From the NCBI RefSeq assembly GCF_958295425.1, contig NC_081142.1, positions 28,306,651 to 28,370,650 of the forward strand: a stretch of 64,000 nt of DNA, given 5' to 3'. This DNA is from Solea solea (taxonomy: Eukaryota > Chordata > Actinopteri > Pleuronectiformes > Soleidae). Numbering within the stretch: the stretch's first letter is position 1; each line of letters begins with the position of its first letter. Below the pieces are notes generated by a model, which did no database searches, was not told the origin of the DNA, and saw only the letters and a list, made by a program, of their open reading frames with translations. This document shows, in pieces, positions 36,720-48,889 of the stretch. A program made the translations under genes and the position numbers.

Positions 36720-38900
36720 GTTGACTGTGTGTGTCTCAGCACTTCAGCTCTGCTGTGATTTAAGTGGTTTCTGTCAAGTTGGGAATTCCTAAAAAGCCAG
36801 TAAGGGACCAGGAAAACCACAGACCTCTGAGACCTGGTCCTGGTGTAAACTGGACCTGATGAGGGGGAGGAGCTGGAGACTGTGTTTGTTTTTGTGTTGA
36901 AATGAAGGTGAAGGTTTCTCATCATCATCATCATCTGCTGAAGGAGATCCAGATCTCCTGAACCCAAATGAGGAGTTCTTTTCATGTTCTTATGTTAAAT
37001 GCTATAAACGCACCAGGACCAACATTTACTCTTTGATATGTTGAATTCACCTCTTCCTTCAAAGTCAGCGCTGATTTCCTGATGTGTCATCACTGTCTTA
37101 AAGCTGCAGAATAAAGTAGTAGAAGAATTGTGAGATTGTGTGTGTGATAAAAACCAGATGTCAGAGAGTGTGAGTGGGTTTTTATCAGCACTGAATAACA
37201 TTACCCAGCAGCCACCTCTCTTTATGGAGTCTTTATGAATGTGGGACCAGGGGGACAATTTAAGGCCGTCCTGAAGACAAGGTGGGCGGGGCAAAGTCAT
37301 CCAACCCCCTGACCTCAAAAGCTTTCTGACCTCCCAACCCCCGCCTTTAAAGAAAAACACACAAAAGAACAAACACAGACACCTTCGTCTTTGTTATCAC
37401 GCAGCCTCTAAAGACACGACCGACCAATTAGAGCGGATTTAACGTTTGACATGATACTGAATAGCCACAGGTCAGCGGAGCAGTAAAACCAGCAGTAAAA
37501 CCTGGTCCAGGACCAGACTTTAATAAAGAGTCAGAGTCGAGTGAAGTGAAGGAAATGAACTCTTCAGTCCAGGCTGTCAATCATGACCAAAACAACCACA
37601 ACCACATAAAAACCGACACCACCACTCCGTCTTCTTCTTCTTCTTCTTCTTCTGCTGTTGTTCTGCTCCAGTTTCTCAAGAATGATTCAATATATCCTTG
37701 ATTGGTGGAAGTTATTCTGAAATATTCCCATATTCCCATGCTTTGACAGTGACATCACTATTTTGGCGAATCCTTCAAAGACAAGGATTAGTCACATAAC
37801 ATTCATTCAAACTCCTCCTGACCTGAAGCACCTGGTGCTTTCTTCAAATCTGTGTGAAGTTAAACGTGACATTCTCTCTGTACTCGCCTTGAACATCTGT
37901 GTGTGTGTGTGTCGCTGTTATTCTTTAAGCTGGAAGATTTTTGTCCAAAGATAAAATAAATAAAGCGTCTGACTCTTTTACCACCGTGTGCAGTTTACCG
38001 CTCCTCGCTCTCTTCATCTCGCGTGTTGGTTTCCGTGGAAACCTGGAGAAATGTTGACATGTCACAGGTCCATAAACCTTATCGTGGACTGGTTTTTGTC
38101 TGCGTGACGTGAAGCAGACGCCTCTGAGGCCTGAGGCCTGAGACCCACCTGAGTGTCAGACTGTCCTAAAACAATAAGACTCTCACTGTTTAAACATTCT
38201 CACTGAAACATGGACGAGCCAGAGGAAGAGAAAAGTTAACGTCTGCAGAGACACAGAGACGTGATCCTACACAATCACATTTGTGATGATTTAAAGTCGG
38301 AATATTAGAAATAATAAAAAAAAAATCCAGTTTCTAAAATATGAAATATGTATTTGTTTATTTGCTGCTCTATGACAAGAAACTGAATATTTTTATTTTA
38401 ATGGACAAAACTAAAATAGTTATTACGATTTATTCATGATGAATCAAATGTTCCCTTTATTCTGCAAAAACATCAAACATTATGAGCTTAGCTTTAGATT
38501 AAAACCACAGATTGACAAAATTGATACTAAATAAATAAACGACAACATTCATCTTCTTTTGTTAATATTGTGAGAATATGTCTAAATATATGTATGTTTG
38601 CAGATTCTTAAATGTCTTCTATTTGTGATTCATTTCATTTGGTTTTTTTTCTGAATGTACAATTTTGGACATAAGACCATGGATGTGCACATGATCTGAA
38701 CTTAAGACACAGGAAACAGTTCATAGTGCTAATAATGTTTTTTTTTTTTAATGACCAAAAATTGTTATGAAATGTTGTAATAAGACAAAAACTTGTTACT
38801 AATTTTGAAATTGTGTTATCAGAAAAATCACACAAGTTACAAAATGTTCCAAAGTAAATAACTTTTTATTGAACATTTTAAAAAAGAAAAACAAGAATCA
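36720..38900. other. nhs intron 1, unassigned
   Basis: About 2.2 kb of ordinary intron. Short simple runs are (CAT)n at 36919-36934 and (TTC)n at 37628-37652. No exon, RNA gene or transposon recognised. Confidence 0.5.
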
Positions 38901-38924
38901 TAATGAAGGTTATTGTAAATCCAG

Positions 38925-38926
<2 letters not shown>

Positions 38927-38976
<50 letters not shown>
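38927..38976. repeat. (GT)n microsatellite
   Basis: About 24 GT units. Confidence 0.95.
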
Positions 38977-38977
<1 letters not shown>

Positions 38978-39159
38978 CCTGTGGATCTCCCAGTTTGTGT
39001 CTTTAGAGTGAAAGTGTAAAAAAAGCACGTGCAGGTTTAGAGACTGTGGAGAAACAACGTCACTTTAGTCTCAGACAAAAGAATCTGCTCCATGTTCACA
39101 CTGACTCTTCCTTTAGTTTATATACTCACATGCATTCTCCTCACAATTCTTTACAAATG

Positions 39160-39625
39160 TCAGTTTCCTGTTGGAAAAGTCTCACAGGGAGATAAAGACG
39201 TGATCATGTGACGTAGACATGCTCAATTTAAACTGATGTAGATTTTATTGGCTGTTTCTTTTGTTATGTAGTTAAAATCTGTTTCTAATCTAAAATGTGT
39301 TTCTTTACTCTCCCACACCAAAGTCCATGGAGAAAATCAGTGATTTTAGCTGCTGGTCCTCTGCTGCCTCGTGTGGTCACTTTGTGTCACTTTGTTAATC
39401 CAAAAGTAGGATTTCTAATGCAGAAATCACAAAATCAGACATTAGAACTTAGTGATGGAGGCAGCAGTGTGTGTGTGTGTGTGTGTGTGTGTGATGTTAA
39501 AACCACTGATTTTCTCTGTGGACTTTGGTGTGGGAGAGTGAGTGAGATTACAAACGTCACTTTCCTGTCTGACAGTGAGATAAAGACGTGAACGTGTGAC
39601 GTAGATTTGACATGGTTTATTTAGT
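39160..39625 (-). mobile_element. Palindromic MITE-like family A, copy 9 (reversed, with extra end)
   Basis: An outer end (GTTGGAAAAGTCTCACAGGG to TTTAAACTGATGTAGATTTT, 39160-39255) is followed by a reversed copy: CTGCTGGTCCTCTGCTGCCTC, AGTGATGGAGGCAGCAG, then GTGTGGGAGAGTGAGTGAG. A GT run has expanded inside. Confidence 0.75.
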
Positions 39626-39639
39626 ATCTGAAATCAGTT

Positions 39640-40370
39640 TAGAACAGTAAGTACACTGTAAAAACCTGAACTGTCATGTTGTGAGAGGACGACCCGAGGA
39701 CAGGTCTTGGTCTCCTCAAAGACTCGTCTCGGCAGCACACTCCAGTTCACCCTCCGTGCTCCGGCCTTTGTTCCTCTCGACTTTCTCTTCTCCTCCACTG
39801 GGATTTTTCCTCATCATCCGGATTCATCTTTTATTCTTGCCAGTAATTTGTGTGCCTGCTCGCTCCCTCAGGCGTTTGCTGTACTCTGTCCTCCTCCTCC
39901 TCCTCCTCCTCCTCCTCCTCCTCCTCTGACTTTCTCCTCTAGCTCTCATTTTCTAGCTCTCCCTGGTCCCTGTATCCCAGTTTCTTATTTTGGGATGGAG
40001 CCAGTGCTGCTCCCAGCAGAGACTGTCCTGCATAAAGCAGCAGAGCAGTAAACCTTCTCACTGTGAAACATTTACTGCCTGACCACTAATCAACCTCAAC
40101 CTGATGCTTTGTTGTGTGGTTTAATATTTGATAGAGTAACGTTTACATCACTGATGAAAGTGGTGTGTTTGTAACCTGAGCTCAGTCTCACTGAGTAAAT
40201 CTAACGTCTCGTGGCTTCACAGACAAACAGCCGTCGTTTCAGTTCCCACTAAAAATCAAAAACACACTTTGAGTCGAAACAGATTGTGCGTGTGATGGTG
40301 TGTGAGTCTGTAACGTTACTGTGACAGTCCATGAAGAGCAGCAGCAGCAAATCTGCTGTCAACTACATCT
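39640..40370. other. nhs intron 1, unassigned, with (CTC)n
   Basis: A (CTC)n run of about 36 bp at 39891-39926. Stop-free frames around 39700-40050 show no conserved motif. Confidence 0.5.
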
Positions 40371-40377
40371 CTGACAC

Positions 40378-40722
40378 TTTAGTGAAGTTTGTAATCTCAC
40401 TCACTCTCTCACACCAAAGTCCAGAGAGAAAATCAGTGATTTTAACATCACACACACACACACACACACAGGAGTTGTTGATCCACTGTTGCCTCCATCA
40501 CTGACTTTGAATGGGTCACTTTAAATCCTTTGGTCAGATTGACCTCAGTGACACAAAGTGACCACACGAGGCAGCAGAGCAGCAGCAGCAGCTAAAATCA
40601 CTGGTTTTCTCTCTGGACTTTGGTGTGGGAGAGTGAGTGTTTTACAGACTTGAGTTTCCTGTTGGAAAGGTCAGTCTGACAGTGAGATAAAGACGTGAAC
40701 ACGTGTTCTAAAGATATTATAG
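40378..40722 (+). mobile_element. Palindromic MITE-like family A, copy 10
   Basis: Left arm TAGTGAAGTTTGTAATCTCA, inner arms intact, and a right arm through GACAGTGAGATAAAGACGTG and AAAGATATTATAGACTTG. Confidence 0.8.
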
Positions 40723-40732
40723 ACTTGAGGAG

Positions 40733-41340
40733 GAGGAGGAGGAGGAGGAGGATCACTATGAATGTCCACGCTGACACAGACACTGAACTTTTTGGAAGGG
40801 AGAAACTGAGAGGGAAAAAAAAGTGAATTAATATCTGGGACAAACCCAGTTTTCTATCGTCCATCAGTGCTGTAGAGCTGCTGTGATGATTTGCCCAGAC
40901 AGTTTGGCAGCTGGTCTCCATCAGGCCGTAAACCACCGCAGGGCAACTTAACCGCCCGAGTCTCTGCTTCGTTTTCACTCGTACGACGTCGTATAAATCA
41001 AACTCCTCGTCCTGCTTTTCCATTCTTTGGGAAGTAATTCAGAAAAATGTTTTTGGGGTGGAGGATACCAAAGGAATTTCAGGACACGCTGATGAATGTG
41101 ACGGGAATTTCAAATATCTTGCAAAGCTTTTTTTCCGTGTGGAAGTGATTGATATCGTGTGCCGGGAATCAGAAAAATGTCAAGTTGTTGCCAAAATGAA
41201 CAAAGGTGACTTTGAAAGGAGTGGTTTGTTTTTGAAATAATCCTCTGCAACAATGGAGCCAAAGGTCATGAATGGCTGGCAACACACATTTCTTTCACTA
41301 GGGTTTTTAGTTTCAGTCGTTCAGGGATTGAACTTGTTTT
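40733..41340. other. nhs intron 1, unassigned
   Basis: Short (GAG)n at 40730-40751; otherwise nothing recognised. Confidence 0.5.
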
Positions 41341-41342
41341 CC

Positions 41343-41445
41343 CTCTCGGTCCCTGGAGAAGTGGTTCAGTCCCTGGAGAAGTGGTTCAGTCCCTGGAGAA
41401 GTGGTTCAGTCCCTGGAGAAGTGGTTCAGTCCCTGGAACAGACTG
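41343..41445. repeat. 19-bp tandem repeat GTCCCTGGAGAAGTGGTTCA
   Basis: Five near-identical head-to-tail units of TCCCTGGAGAAGTGGTTCAG. Confidence 0.95.
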
Positions 41446-41925
41446 AACACGTGGGAAACGTGAGAGCAGCAGTGAACGTACAGTGTTGACTTGGAACATC
41501 ACCTGATGTCGTTCTTCACATTGATGTGACTTTACAAACATGACTTTGACTCAGATGATGTCAAAGGTCAGATGACCCTGACCTTTGACCTGGAAATAAC
41601 TAGCAAAGTACACATAACAGAGAGGAAACCATGGATTAACCCAGACTGAATTTATGCTGAGTCAGCTTTAAGAAGTAAGAATATACTGACTCACCACCAG
41701 GGGCAGACTCTGCTGGATTAAAAAAGAACGTGGCGGCCAATTTTGTAAATCATGTTCACATTTAGAGGAAAATAGACGATGAGCGTGAACATGTGATCAT
41801 GGAGGCTTCAAAGTGTAAGTTTAGATTCTTACAGACGAGTGGAACACTGTTTCATTCAAGCAGCAGCTGGAACGACAATTAAAGGTACAGGGTGTAAAAT
41901 CTAGTGGTACAAGGAAACATGACGC
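41446..41925. other. nhs intron 1, unassigned
   Basis: Contains CACCACCAGGGGCAG (41694-41708), a near-miss to the CTCF core; nothing else recognised. Confidence 0.5.
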
Positions 41926-41929
41926 TGTG

Positions 41930-42235
41930 TCAGTGGAGGTCAGTGGTGGTCAGTGGTGGTCAGAGGTGGTCAGTGGAGGTCAGTGGTGGTCAGTGGAGGT
42001 CAGAGGTGGTCAGTGGAGGTCAGTGGTGGTCAGAGGTGGTCAGTGGAGGTCAGTGGTGGTCAGTGAAGGTCAGTGGAGGTCAGAGGTGGTCAGTGGAGGT
42101 CAGTGGTGGTCAGTGGAGGTCAGTGGAGGTCAGTGGTGGTCAGTGGTGGTCAGTGGAGGTCAGTGGTGGTCAGTGGTGGTCAGTGGTGGTCAGTGGAGGT
42201 CAGTGGTGGTCAGTGGTGGTCAGTGGTGGTCAGGC
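41930..42235. repeat. 10-bp minisatellite GGTCAGTGGT/GGTCAGTGGA
   Basis: About 30 units of GGTCAGTGG(T/A) with occasional GGTCAGAGGT. All + strand frames look open because the unit has no stop. Confidence 0.96.
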
Positions 42236-42239
42236 GGCT

Positions 42240-42495
42240 GACTGTCAGGTCAGTGTGTCCTGTTCTTCAGTTGCTCCTCAGTCCATGGCCATGTCTCACT
42301 CTGCGTAGTAACGATGTTTGTAGAAACACGTCTGAAAGCACTCGTGTAAATGAAAAGTTAAACAGTGTTTAGAGCAGAGTGTTGTCGGGGTGAAGGCCGG
42401 CTGGCGCTCGCTGCGCTGCGTGTCAGCTGGCCGACCGCTGGGAACTTTTGTGTGAGTCATTAACTCTCCATTGATGGGGACACAAAAGCGAGGCG

Positions 42496-42534
<39 letters not shown>

Positions 42535-43690
42535 GCCCAGTCAGACTCTCAGAGTCTCCAGAACCTCCCGTCTGCTGCACCTTGATGTGAGGTCGAGGTC
42601 ACCGCTCCCACGCTGGGACAACGCCCAGCAGCTACACCGGCCAATCAGAGGCAGAGATCATGGTCACGTGATCTGTTTGAATGAGGCTTGTTGGAGAAAG
42701 TGTCTCCTTTCTCTGAACGAGTGAATAACCCGTTCATTATGTGTCTGTTCGTCAGGAGGTGAGACATCTGCCATCACATTTCTACAGATGACTCTTCTAA
42801 CTTTTATTGAATTTATTTTATATTTTTTCTAAAAAAAAGTAGATACAAAATCTCATAATTTAAAAAAAAAACACTTTTTAGGAATAAAAAAAAAACTTAG
42901 ATAAATCTCTTTTTTTAAGAAAAATTATCTAGTAAATAGAGAAAATGGAACAGGAAAGAAATCAAGAAAATGATGTGCTTATGATGTTGTTTTGTTTTTT
43001 TAAGAAATTTTAAAAATCTTTGAGAAAAATGATCTCATGAAATCAGAAAAAATAGCTAGAGATTCATTTCTTTTTTTAGAGAAATATGATCTTGTAAATT
43101 CCTAAAAATCAGACAGGAAAATATTTCACAAAATGACGTCTTTAGTTCAAAAACTATGGACATAATAATTAAAAACAAAAAAACTTTATCTCAGAAAAAG
43201 TCTTTTGGTGATTTAGAGTTTTTCTCTCGCTGTTCTCGTCCAAACTCCACCAAAGTCAAAGTTCATAAAGTGACTGATGGACAGACACACGGTCAGACAG
43301 ACAGGCGCGTTACCATGGTAACGCCTGCTCTGTAGACACCCTGCTGAGTATTGATTGAAATTCCTTCACTCCATGTGTCCGTGTTTTACTGCCCCCTCTG
43401 TTTGTTCACCCTCTCATTAAAAGCCACAGTGGCACCAGGTTGTGACAGAAAAGCCTCATTTATCCTCCTGATGAAGTTCATTCATTCATGCATTCATGCA
43501 TTCATTGCCATGAAGTGAACACGGTGTGTTTTGTGTTTGCTCCTGGTCATGGGACAGAGAAGAAGGACCTCAGTGCCGTGTTTTCACTGTGAAAGTGGGC
43601 ATGTCCACTTTGGAGGTGTGGACCAAAGACGATGATGATGATGATGATGAGAATACTCTCAACATGACTTCCTGTTTATTATTAATCCAT
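42240..43690. other. nhs intron 1, unassigned
   Basis: Includes a (CA)n run at 42499-42532, an A/T-homopolymer-rich part (42800-43200) and a short CATT run near 43480. No exon or transposon recognised. Confidence 0.5.
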
Positions 43691-43694
43691 CTGA

Positions 43695-43755
43695 TATATA
43701 TATATATGATATATATATTATTATATATATATTATATATATGATATATAATATTA
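43695..43755. repeat. AT-rich palindromic microsatellite
   Basis: TATATATATGATATATATAT-type alternating sequence, self-complementary. Confidence 0.85.
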
Positions 43756-44850
43756 TTTGTTTGCCCGTGTAATTATGACTCCACTCACTGTGTCTGCGAT
43801 GACCTTCTCCTTCATACCAGCGGCAGAGAACTCATTCATCCACGATGAGTGGCCTCTGTGGCATCCATGCAGAACATCTTCTCTGATTGACAATGGATGT
43901 AGAACCGGAATTCGTCTGTGGCACAGTATCGGTTGATTGCGCAGGACAGGTCTTGGAGTACACAGTAGAAGTCTTGGAAAAAAACTCCACGAGATAGGAG
44001 TAGTGGACTGATAGAGGGTGAGAGTGCAGAGGGACAGGGGAGGGATGAAGGTCAGTGCTAGGACAGAAGAAGTGTTGAAGATAGCTCCTGTTCTGGTAGC
44101 CACCAGCATGGAAATGACACGTGACAAGAGTCTGTATTGTCTTGTGTGGGGTGTTGGCACCGCAAAGGACCACAATTCTTTGATGAACGGAGAACTTTCT
44201 AAACTCTTGACCTAGCCTCCAGTTGCCTGATGGTTTCGGCAGCCAGTCCAGTCCAGGGCGTAGTTATGGTTGGTCGCGGGTTCCTGAGCTTCATTGACTG
44301 TAGTCGCTAGCATTGGCCTCTTCAAAGACTCCAAGACGTGCATCAACCCGGTTGAAAAGAGACTGGTGAAGCTGTTCCACCAAAATCATCTTCCACCCCG
44401 TTTTGAGCCTCTTCCGCCCACTTTTCTAGACGTGCAGGCTTTCTTCGTCAAAGTGCGAGCTGCACACAAACGTGCTTCCACAAAGAATATTAAACTATTA
44501 ACATCGCCCAGGTTTTGTGGAGGTGTCCGTCTGTTGGAAAACTAAAGTATGGCCGTCTTTGTTTGGATGTTGAAGCCCGGTATGCTGCACTAACACCAGC
44601 GAGAGGAGGCGGTGGCTATAGTTTGTCAAGTAACTGGGGTAACGAGCGATGTGCGAATACCGGGAATGGGAACCAGGAAGTTTGATAAAGACCCACGAAG
44701 TTAACAACACGAGGATACTCTGTAACCATGACGCTACTTTTGAAGGGGGCGCTATTGAGCCCCAGGACTCCACATGGGTGTGAACACTTTTACACAGAAC
44801 TCCACAAGCTTTTATACACGTTAACTCCCCCAAAAATGATGGAGAGAAAT
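43756..44850. other. Unrecognised, locally complex sequence in nhs intron 1
   Basis: About 1.1 kb with fewer stops than its surroundings on both strands (longest frame about 140 codons, - strand) and higher GC. No protein family was recognised in any frame. The end (44735-44840) resembles a decayed interspersed repeat (GGGGGCGCTATTGAGCCCC). It may be an old transposon piece. Confidence 0.35.
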
Positions 44851-44869
44851 ATTAATATTAATCTTACAC

Positions 44870-46250
44870 TGCAAAAAAATAAGCCAAATAATGTTCTTTT
44901 AAATGACACTGCAAAGATTATAAATGTAAACTTAAAATCTTAGGAATTTATACCTTAGAAGTTCTTACATCTGGACGTTTGCATATTGAGACAATGTTTG
45001 ATGTGTTTGCTTTACCACGGTTTGTTTGTGCTGTCGGACGACGGTCTGTGAAACGTGTGGTTATTCCGCTCAATTTGACTCGTGCTGTTGCAGGAAAGCG
45101 GAGAATCAGCGCCTTTGTCACCAGAGAGCTGGAAAAACACCTGGACATTCAGTAGTTTGCATTTCTTTTGTCCTGTTTTTGGACATTTGAGACAAAAACT
45201 CTAATGAATGTTGTTTTAAATATGTTTTATACTTTTCACTTTCAAATTTAACATGGTACAATCTGGTATTCATGTACAATTTAAACTACATTTAAATTGT
45301 TAAAAACACTATTTTCACATGCAGTAGATTGTAAATAACTGTTATTCTGGAAAAATGGACACAATCACTTTCTCACAGGATCATTTCTGGTCCTTTTATG
45401 GATAAAATAAGCAAAAAAAACAAGTCTAGACGGATATTTTGAGGCTTCGGTGTTTAAGGGTTAAGGTTACATTAAAAATAAGCTCTATATTTCCCTGCAG
45501 TTCAAAGGTCAGATCATGCTCCTCCTCCTCCTGTCGTGTGTGTGTGGAGCAGGAGGTCAGACTCATAATCTCCATTGTCTTGCAGTTCTGTCGTGTCCCA
45601 GTTTAAAGCAGCAGAACCATCTGCAGACTCTCTCACACACACACACACACAGGGAGAGTGTGAATCTGATCCGAGATTGCTTCTAAAACACCGACATGTC
45701 ACAGGATCCAGATCTGATTAAAGACGACAGCGTCTGCTGTTTGTGACGAGCGTAAAGAAGTTATTGAGTTATTGTTCAGACCTTCACCTCACTGTCTCCT
45801 CCTCCTCTTCTTCTTCTTCTTCTTCTTCTTCTTCTTCTTTTATTTCCCACAGCTCATGTTTTTGTTAGAAATGTGAGACTTTGGGAGAGATTCACAGAGA
45901 AGGTGATTTATCATCGCTCGTCCGTGAAACACCGCCTCATTTACGAGGGACAAACGTCTGTGACTGGGTCTGAAATCACCTGCTGCTTCATATTTCAACA
46001 CACAATAACATTGGTGGAGTAATCTGCTTATTACACACAAGGAAGAAAGAAATCTTCTTTTGGGCGTATAAGCATATTAACCTACCACTGTTTGTCTGTA
46101 TGGTGCTGGAAAAGCGTTCAAAATAACCTTGAAAGTGCTTGAATTTGACCTGGGAAACGGTGCTTGAACCAAGCTCTCACTCGCTATGTTCTTCTTATTT
46201 ACTTTTATATTTTCATCATTTAACGTTTTCATAAAGTGTTTTTTTCGTGA
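44870..46250. other. nhs intron 1, unassigned
   Basis: Contains a CA run (45634-45650), a (TTC)n run (45806-45838) and otherwise ordinary intron. Confidence 0.5.
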
Positions 46251-46272
46251 GTGAGTGAGTGAGTGAGTGAGG
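46250..46272. repeat. (GAGT)n microsatellite
   Basis: About five GAGT units. Confidence 0.85.
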
Positions 46273-46639
46273 TGCAGACACTTTGTTTATCAGAGGAAAT
46301 GAGCTCTTGGTGGATTGTGGTTTTTGGGGCTCGTGTCTGACAGGAAACACGAGTCAGTGCGACACAAATCACACCTCCACTTTCCCCCCGGCTGCGTAGA
46401 CGTGGTCCAGTCCAGATGGACGGGTCATGTCCCGGCTCCGTCACCTCTGAACTCCTTAACCCTGAGGGTTTTGGGAATGTTAGGGAATGTCATGACTGTC
46501 AGGCTCCGCCCTTTCTCCGCCCCCCTCTCTGCTGACCGCGACCAACATGAACCATGTTGCCGTGACTGTGTCGTCCAAACCAGAGACGACTACACTCACT
46601 TTTTACAGCTTTGATGTTTATTTTACTCGGTTAAATGTG

Positions 46640-46770
46640 GTTCAAATGTTTGGTCCAGAAAATGTTGATCTTTGTTTATCAAACCTGGAAAAGATGATGT
46701 TCTCAAATGTTGTCTTGTTTTGTCCAACAACGATTTATTTGTTATATGGATCAAAGAAACCAGAATTAAA
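46640..46770. repeat. Dispersed repeat family B, copy 3
   Basis: TTTATCAAACCTGGAAAAGA, TGTCTTGTTTTGTCCA and ATGGATCAAAGAAACCAGA are shared with the copy at 16900. Confidence 0.6.
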
Positions 46771-46814
46771 AGTCTTTCTAACTGCTCTATACAGTTACAG
46801 TATACGCTGATGAC

Positions 46815-46868
46815 ACCATCATACATATGTATGTATGTATGTGTATATATAGATATATATATATATAG

Positions 46869-46900
<32 letters not shown>

Positions 46901-47156
46901 ATATGTATGTATATATGTATACATATGTATGTGTATATACATACATATATACAGTACGTATATATATATACTGTACTGTATAGTGTACTGTATATAGTAT
47001 ATAGTGTACTGTAATGTACTGTATATATAGTGTATATTTGTATATATATACAGTACACATATATACACATGTATGTTTATATATTTATACTGTATATACA
47101 TGTATGTGTGTATATATATACATATATATATGTATATATATACAGTATATATGTAT
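46815..47156. repeat. TA/TGTA compound microsatellite with palindromes
   Basis: About 340 bp of TATA, TACATATGTA and ACAGTATATACTGT-type alternating purine-pyrimidine sequence, strongly self-complementary. It directly precedes a hAT element. Open frames here are artefacts. Confidence 0.9.
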
Positions 47157-47576
47157 TAGGGATGGAACGGTTTATGAAAACCGTCTGAACCGTTCAGTTG
47201 GACTGTCTCGGTGTGATTCGTGTGTGTTGCGTTCGGTTCATGGGCTGCTCCTTTATATCATAGGCAAAGCGTGTACTATTCCAGAGCAGAAGGTGGCGGT
47301 ATTGCGCCTAAAGCCAACCACCAGTAGTAAACAACAAGAAGAAGGGAAGCAGTGTAGGCGGGTGTAGCAGATAGAAATATAGTATTGGGTCAGTTGTTGT
47401 GGAGAATTGTGTGGGTATGGCGAGTGGGAAAGAGCCAGAGTTGGAAGATGTGCCAGCAGCACTTTATAGGTCTGTTTATGGGACCACTTTGCATTTAGAG
47501 TGACCTACGATGACGGTGGTAAGAAAGTTGTTGACAAAAGTGCGACAGTGTGCAAGCACTGTGCAACGGTGCCTTT

Positions 47577-47655
47577 CTCGGCCAGGTCGCCCTTGTGAAA
47601 GAGATCTTGATCTCAATGGGTCTTTTATCTGGTTAAATAAAGGTAAAATAAAAAA
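47577..47655 (+). mobile_element. Retroposon-like 3' tail inside the hAT element
   Basis: GCCAGGTCGCCCTTGTGAAA, GAGATCTTGATCTCAATGGG and GGTTAAATAAAGGTAAA form a 3' end seen with many fish LINE/SINE copies. Family not determined. Confidence 0.45.
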
Positions 47656-47717
47656 ATGTAAAGCTCCGTTTTACAGACGCGCCCCCTTTATGAGAGCCAT
47701 ACTAGTGAGCATCTCTC

Positions 47718-47770
47718 TGAAGCACTGACAGAAGCACTGACAGAAGCACTGACAGAAGCACTGACAGAAT
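47718..47770. repeat. 13-bp tandem AGAAGCACTGACA
   Basis: Four head-to-tail units. Confidence 0.93.
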
Positions 47771-47854
47771 TGATTTTCCTAACAATCAACATATACTGAA
47801 CCAAACCGTGAACTTAACCGAACCGTTGATTTTGTGAACCGTTCCACCCTTACA

Positions 47855-47925
47855 TACAATATATATATACTGTGTATGTATATATAGATATATATATATA
47901 TATCTATATATACAGTATAAGATTA
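47855..47925. repeat. TA microsatellite right of the hAT element
   Basis: TATATA/TATCTA alternating sequence, the continuation of the microsatellite interrupted by the element. Confidence 0.85.
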
Positions 47926-47929
47926 AAAA

Positions 47930-48330
47930 TCAGACAGTTTTACAGAAATGACTGAAAATGAGTGGAGACATTTGTCTCTAAATTTGTTTTTGTCATGAAT
48001 TATGTTGTGATGTAGGTTGTGATTGTTTGTGTGTGTGTGTGATATTTTTTTTAATTTTGTTGCCCTTAATCTGCGAGGTGAAAAGTGGGCGGGGCTTTTT
48101 CCTCATTTGCATTCACTCAGCGTGTTGGACTCTGGCCACACACTGACATCTGCTGATGTACATGTTGTTATTCAAATCTCTCTCTTTACTGTTAAATACT
48201 GTTTAAATTGTTATATAATTATAATGACCTGTGACCTCTGTCAGACTGCTGCACTCTCACTCTGTCCCACAAAGATGCTGCGTTTACGTCAAACTATTTC
48301 TATACCACAAAGAAAATTACTGACTCTCTC
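47930..48330. other. nhs intron 1, unassigned
   Basis: Nothing recognised. Confidence 0.5.
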
Positions 48331-48485
48331 CCTATCTCTGTCTCTGTCTCTCTATTTGTCTCGCTCTCTGTCTCCGTTTCTCTCTCTCTCTCTGTCTCTC
48401 TCTCTCTCTCTCTCTGGTCTGTCTGTCTGTCTCTCTCTCACACACACGCACACACACACGCACAAACACGCACACAGACACACAC
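48330..48485. repeat. CT then CA microsatellite
   Basis: (TCTC)n to 48440, then CACACACG/CACA to 48490. Confidence 0.88.
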
Positions 48486-48613
48486 ACACACTGAGGCTGG
48501 TGAGGAAGAAGAAAACATCCCTTATCTTATTTTACCTCAGGAACAGTTAAAGGTTTGTTGGCTCATGTTCTGACCACACAAGACGCAGCACACAGAAAAT
48601 AAAATGACACTGT

Positions 48614-48631
48614 GCGTGTGCGTGTGTGTGC

Positions 48632-48667
<36 letters not shown>

Positions 48668-48675
48668 GTGTGCAT
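48614..48675. repeat. (GT)n/(CGTG)n microsatellite
   Basis: GTGCGTG and GT units over about 60 bp. Confidence 0.9.
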
Positions 48676-48889
48676 GTTGGTAGCTTCAGTCTCTAAAAAC
48701 AACCACACAAACCAAATATTGAGAAGCTTTTATTGTGAAAAACAGCTGGAGTGACGTCACTGACTGTATCAAAAACACGCTGGTGTAACATCAATCCAGG
48801 CCACGCCCCTTTTTATCATAGGCTGTTATTTTATAGAATTATGTTAACAAACTTTTTAAAAATGGAAAACTACTGAGAAAAGAGCAATC

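Larger units (their letters stand above)
47157..47852. mobile_element. hAT-type element with a broken BED finger
   Basis: Ends are inverted: TAGGGATGGAACGGTT at 47157 and AACCGTTCCACCCTTA at 47837-47852. Inside, an ATG at 47417 begins MASGKEPELEDVPAALYRS. A one-base frame change follows, and then comes a BED zinc-finger start: WDHFAFRV, KKVVDKSATVCKHC (47479-47570). The catalytic transposase is missing. A retroposon-like tail (about 47577-47655) and a 13-bp tandem (47718-47770) occupy the rest. No clean target duplication, because the flanks are TA microsatellites. Confidence 0.75.
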
